Below are positions 61,701 to 64,000 of a stretch of 64,000 bases of DNA, in pieces. Position numbers and translations under genes: made by a program. The notes below the pieces were generated by a model. It saw nothing but the letters and a program-made list of their open reading frames with translations, ran no database searches and had not been told where the DNA came from. How positions within the stretch are numbered: the stretch's first letter is position 1; every line of letters starts with the position of its first letter. Source of the stretch: SYFY01 sp031385325 (GTDB taxonomy: Bacteria; Pseudomonadota; Gammaproteobacteria; Pseudomonadales; Azotimanducaceae); the NCBI GenBank assembly GCA_031385325.1, contig JANNBJ010000168.1, positions 67,675-131,674 on the forward strand. The letters run 5' to 3'.

Positions 61701-63023
61701 CAGGACTATCGGCTCACGGATCTCACGGTCAGCAGCACCACCGCGACGCTGCACGATGTGAACTATGGCTACAACACCGTCGATCAACTGACCAGCTACG
61801 TCGATACCCTGCGACCTGCCCACACCCAGCTGTTCGGTTACGACGTACTCGATCGACTGGAAACCGCAAGCGGCATCTACGGCAGTCAGTCCTACTCCCT
61901 CGATGCAAACGGCAACCGTCTGCAGCGCACCGGCACCTCAGCACAGACCCTGACCTATGCACCGGCCACCAACCGGCTCGATACCCGTAACGGGCTCCTC
62001 CTCAACCACGATGCCGTCGGCAACCGCCTCAACGACAATGGCAACCGCACCTTCACCTACAACCATGCCAACCGGCGCTCGTCTGTCTCGGTGAGTGGTT
62101 TACTCAAGGGTACCTACACCTACAGTGCCCTGGGTCAACGCACCCGCAAGGTCGTGCCTGTCAGCGGGGGTAACCGCACCACGCTCTTCATGTTCGGTCT
62201 GGGTGGTGAACTGCTCAGTGAACTCGCCGTCAACCCCGATGGCTCACGCACGTTCACCGATTACTACTGGCTGAACAGCCTGCCTGTCGCTCGGCATGTG
62301 CGGGTGCTCAATACCGCGGGTGCACAAGTGAGTGATACTCGGACCTATCTGCATCCGGATCATCTGGGTACACCGAGACTGATCACGAATACCAGCCGTC
62401 AGGTGATCTGGCGGCTGGATACGGATCCGTTTGGGGATGGGGTGGTGAGTGAAGATCCGGATGGGAATAGTGTGCTTGAGGTTATGCCACTGCGGTTCCC
62501 CGGCCAATACTTCGACACCGAGGCCGGCCTCGCTTACAACTACTTCAGGGATTACGATCAGGGGACGGGGCGGTATACGCAGGCGGATCCGATCGGGTTG
62601 AGGGGTGGCGGGAACCGGTTTGCTTATGGTTTTGGAAGCCCGATTTCTCTTTTCGATCAGTTTGGCCTTGAACCGGGCAACGGCTATGACAAGTACGGAC
62701 CGCTCATTAACACACCGGTCATCTTCTATCAAAATTACGTTGATATGCGTGATGCAAACACAATTGGTGCGGACAAGTACTTCCATTGCAAGGCTAATTG
62801 CCAAGGCGCACGCCAAGGTCCTGTGGGAAATGTTCTATCGGGAGCCATTAGTGAAACGAGGGAACTGAGCGATCAGTACCTCAAAGATGACACTCCGCAG
62901 AGCTGTGACGAAGACAGGTCTGCAAACTACCAGGGACGCAGCGAAGGTGCAGAGAGTCGTGAAACCACCTGCGAATCTGCCTGTTCGGAGTACCGACCAC
63001 CAACTCTCCCAGGCAGGTACTAG
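58764..63023 (+). CDS. Rhs/YD-repeat polymorphic toxin-type protein
   Basis: A 1419-residue exported Rhs protein. The GTG at 58764 has GGGAG at nine bases and gives a signal peptide (SYALCLVLSVATSLAHA). A DUF6531 region (GNPINPLSGNKYQTETDYYG) follows, then many YD repeats from about residue 270 to 1160, forming the hollow shell. The conserved core is PDHLGTPRLITN near residue 1198 through YTQADPIGLRGGGNRFAYGF to FDQFG near 1300. The last 117 residues are a variable tip rich in Cys (GADKYFHCKANCQGARQ, CESACSEYRPP). Its richer AT content fits exchange by recombination. The tip resembles one seen behind other Rhs cores, but I cannot assign an enzymatic activity. Confidence 0.93.
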   Translation: MLDLLTPSKSPSLTRSYALCLVLSVATSLAHADIGEVKCNYSGYFAGPEGGQTAFDAATAVGGLTIYSNSPTYQYACSNGGSTHAYVVWASREITGTSPNQTITDDFKTFHYDFLPANLQRLPDDTTGKGDHCAGNPINPLSGNKYQTETDYYGSGVLPLEFVRTYNSTTNNWQFSYGSGYANEQLVLDDGARKATKHIAATQYVYTSGSCGNSCSSGFTPNTAAVFMLDDNNYYAAASGTLVRFTNPDGIIDTFDMANGGRLIRRENPTGQFLTFTYTSGRLTRVTHFSSRQINLTYDTSGRLATMKDPSNRVTSYTWDTQNRLTRVTYPDATTATTDNPFRTYHYENTTFPLKLTGITDETGQRYATYGYDAEGRANLTEHAGGADRHTFNYNLSPSDGIQTNDTVTVTNPLGRDTTYHLHLDGRRTRVTQLDGAATSLCGAITSSMEYDYNNFVSRRTDNEGNVTTYAHNARGLEESRTEAFGTADARTITTQWHPTRTLPTQIVSPGQTEDRTYDTAGRMLTRTLTDTQTQTIPYSTNGNTRTWTYTYNPTFGLVASIDGPRTDVADVTTFTYDLKGDLLTTTNPLGHVTTVVARDTRGLPTQVRDANNVITVLTWDARSRLTQQNIQHATGNAITKYAYDAVGQLTRVTLPNNSFLNYHYDAAQRLVAVSNNTSERVDYALNAAGDRTAEAIRNPSATITRTMTRVFDELSRLRQHLGANSQDMGYTWDDNNNLVGMDDALGRQTVQDYDALDRLIRITDPAVQDTALDYDARDNLIAVTDPIGVTTSYVHDGLDNLIQESSPDIGTTTHVYDTAGNRIQSTDARGVVVQYTYDALNRQLTTTYPGSTSENAVFTYDAGTNGKGQLTGMTDPSGTTTWTYDHRGNVLSESRTIASTTLTASYTWNTTDLLTRITYPSGRVATVTFDTLGRTTRITTNLPGITAQNVVSAVTYAPFGGTTGWLGGNALTHTRLLDQDYRLTDLTVSSTTATLHDVNYGYNTVDQLTSYVDTLRPAHTQLFGYDVLDRLETASGIYGSQSYSLDANGNRLQRTGTSAQTLTYAPATNRLDTRNGLLLNHDAVGNRLNDNGNRTFTYNHANRRSSVSVSGLLKGTYTYSALGQRTRKVVPVSGGNRTTLFMFGLGGELLSELAVNPDGSRTFTDYYWLNSLPVARHVRVLNTAGAQVSDTRTYLHPDHLGTPRLITNTSRQVIWRLDTDPFGDGVVSEDPDGNSVLEVMPLRFPGQYFDTEAGLAYNYFRDYDQGTGRYTQADPIGLRGGGNRFAYGFGSPISLFDQFGLEPGNGYDKYGPLINTPVIFYQNYVDMRDANTIGADKYFHCKANCQGARQGPVGNVLSGAISETRELSDQYLKDDTPQSCDEDRSANYQGRSEGAESRETTCESACSEYRPPTLPGRY
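60669..61391 (+). repeat. Upstream copy of a 723-bp duplicated rhs segment
   Basis: Bases 60669-61391 (codons 635-876 of the rhs gene) recur at 63278-64000 with no net gap. A hand count gives about 42 differences (roughly 94% identity), and about three quarters are silent. The repeat continues past the window end. Confidence 0.9.
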
Positions 63024-63028
63024 ATACG

Positions 63029-63193
63029 ATGAACAACACGAGAAAACTCTTGCTCCTCGCTCTACTGATCGGTGTAGTGTTACTTGGGATGACATGGCCT
63101 TGGTTTGGCGAGCAGCTTGCAATTGATCGCTGCCTCGACAGTGGTGGGCGATGGATGTACGCTGAAGATCGCTGTGAGAGTCACGCGAAGTAA
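63029..63193 (+). CDS. 54-residue candidate immunity protein for the Rhs tip
   Basis: An ORF starting five bases after the rhs stop. It encodes a membrane anchor (RKLLLLALLIGVVLLGMTW) followed by a small periplasmic part with two cysteines (IDRCLDSGGRWMYAEDRCES). Position, size and the paired Cys fit the small proteins that follow Rhs tips of this Cys-rich type and are thought to be cognate immunity factors. There is no strong ribosome site, so it may be coupled to rhs translation. Confidence 0.65.
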   Translation: MNNTRKLLLLALLIGVVLLGMTWPWFGEQLAIDRCLDSGGRWMYAEDRCESHAK

Positions 63194-63204
63194 CATGTAC
63201 GTGA

Positions 63205-63282
63205 ACACACCTCGACGAAATTTCTACTCGTGCTAGCAACTACGAGGACACACCTCGGGGAAATTTAGATCTGTGTTGGCAA
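63205..63282. repeat. Imperfect direct repeat at the rhs duplication junction
   Basis: Two 35-base copies (63205-63239 and 63248-63282), each with an ACACACCTCG start, an AAATTT middle and a GCAA end, match at about 26 positions by hand count. The second copy runs straight into the duplicated rhs segment, so it may mark the join. Confidence 0.55.
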
Positions 63283-64000
63283 TGCGATCACCAAACACAC
63301 CTACGACGCCGTCGGCCAGCTGACGCGGGTGACGCTACCGAACAACAGTTTCCTGAACTATCACTACGACGCCGCGCAGCGACTGGTTGCCGTGTCCAAC
63401 AACACGGGGGAACGGATTGATTACACACTGAACGCCGCCGGGGATCGCACGGCGGAAGCCATCAAGAACCCCAGCGCCACCATCACCCGAACGATGACCC
63501 GTGTCTTCGATGAACTGTCGCGCCTGCGCCAGCATCTGGGCGCCAACAGCCAGGACATGGGGTACACCTGGGATGACAACAACAATCTGGTCGGCATGGA
63601 TGACGCACTCGGTCGGCAGACCATGCAGGACTACGATGCCCTCGACCGCCTGATTCGGATTACCGATCCTGCCGTGCAGAACACGGATCTGGACTATGAC
63701 GCGCGGGATAACCTCATCGCCGTCACCGACCCCATCGGCGTCACCACCACCTATGTGCATGATGGCCTCGATAACCTCATCCAGGAATCAAGCCCCAATA
63801 TCGGCACCACCACCCACGTGTACGACACTGCCGGTAACCGCATCCAGTCCACCGATGCCCGTGGCGTGGTGGTGCAATACACCTACGATGCCCTGAACCG
63901 GCAACTGACCACCACCTACCCCGGCAGCACCAGCGAGAACGCGGTCTTCACCTATGACGCCGGCACCAACGGCAAGGGCCAGCTCACCGGCATGACCGAC
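63278..64000 (+). pseudogene. Start-less second rhs fragment (orphan rhs cassette, runs off the window)
   Basis: It is in frame and uninterrupted from 63269 to the window end, and encodes the same YD repeats as residues 635-876 of the full gene. An in-frame TAG at 63266 closes the frame upstream, and no start with a ribosome site precedes the homology. The copy therefore begins abruptly inside the repeat region. About 11 amino-acid changes separate it from the full gene. If it continues to a core and a different tip, it is an orphan rhs cassette able to replace the current tip by recombination. Confidence 0.8.

Noticed and set aside
60726..61823. 365-codon minus-strand frame in rhs, with a similar frame at 63335-63760
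   Set aside because: Its repetition only mirrors the duplicated rhs segment; the Gly/Val-rich sequence comes from antisense YD repeats.

Overview
The window reads as a chromosome segment of a free-living, aerobic, high-GC gammaproteobacterium, probably an uncultured marine or soil heterotroph. Mpl, SrkA/YihE, AceK, NhaR, a YccA-type protein, YebE/DUF533, a DUF2970 protein and ComF are typical of Gammaproteobacteria. The many acyl-CoA dehydrogenases, CaiB-type CoA-transferases and Fe/2-oxoglutarate oxygenases suggest a lipid- or sterol-degrading oligotroph. Genus and species cannot be fixed from the sequence. I see no tRNA, rRNA, CRISPR array, intact insertion sequence or prophage.

Layout. 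1-3.6 kb: a pyrophosphate module, with a K+-independent H+-pumping pyrophosphatase (5' end outside the window) convergent to PPi-type phosphofructokinase plus a globin. 3.65-3.79 kb: a palindromic, MITE-like intergenic element. 3.9-10.2 kb: a membrane protein and mpl, then a tightly packed run of cyclase, MTR-kinase-like kinase, nucleoside hydrolase, SDR and lipoprotein. 10.3-13.8 kb: two DmdC-like acyl-CoA dehydrogenases. 14-24.8 kb: housekeeping and stress genes (flagellar-like small protein, comF, srkA, acyltransferase, GNAT, YebE, nhaR with a 50-residue membrane ORF in front, Bax-inhibitor-like protein) and a two-gene CaiB CoA-transferase. 25-35 kb: cysteine-synthase-like enzyme, S9 peptidase, TauE, an SDR-membrane protein-aceK-HAD operon, ThuA and MOSC proteins. 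35-40.5 kb: a paired acyl-CoA dehydrogenase, nadE and a metallo-beta-lactamase-fold protein that has lost its metal motif. 40.5-50.5 kb: hybrid sensor kinase, nitroreductase, thioesterase, luciferase-like oxidoreductase, a TonB-domain lipoprotein, an operon with two different Fe/2OG oxygenases, and a GH20 hexosaminidase with a NahK-like sugar 1-kinase. 50.5-58.5 kb: DUF1993, a SIS isomerase, a PLP transsulfuration enzyme, TPR and MauG-like proteins, an MFS-acyltransferase fusion, TauD and a class II aldolase-like protein. 58.7-64 kb: an Rhs locus with a variable tip, a 54-residue candidate immunity protein and a start-less second rhs copy that runs off the window.

How the genes work together. 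PPi made in biosynthesis can feed PPi-phosphofructokinase, or the pump that turns it into proton motive force. The acyl-CoA dehydrogenases, CoA-transferase, thioesterase and AceK (the switch into the glyoxylate shunt) fit growth on acyl-CoA-yielding substrates. Mpl recycles murein peptide, and the GH20/NahK-like pair would salvage N-acetylhexosamines. The Rhs module is a contact-dependent antagonism locus with the material needed for tip exchange. Four-base start/stop overlaps (ATGA, GTGA, TTGA) are very common, so most same-strand runs are probably translationally coupled operons.
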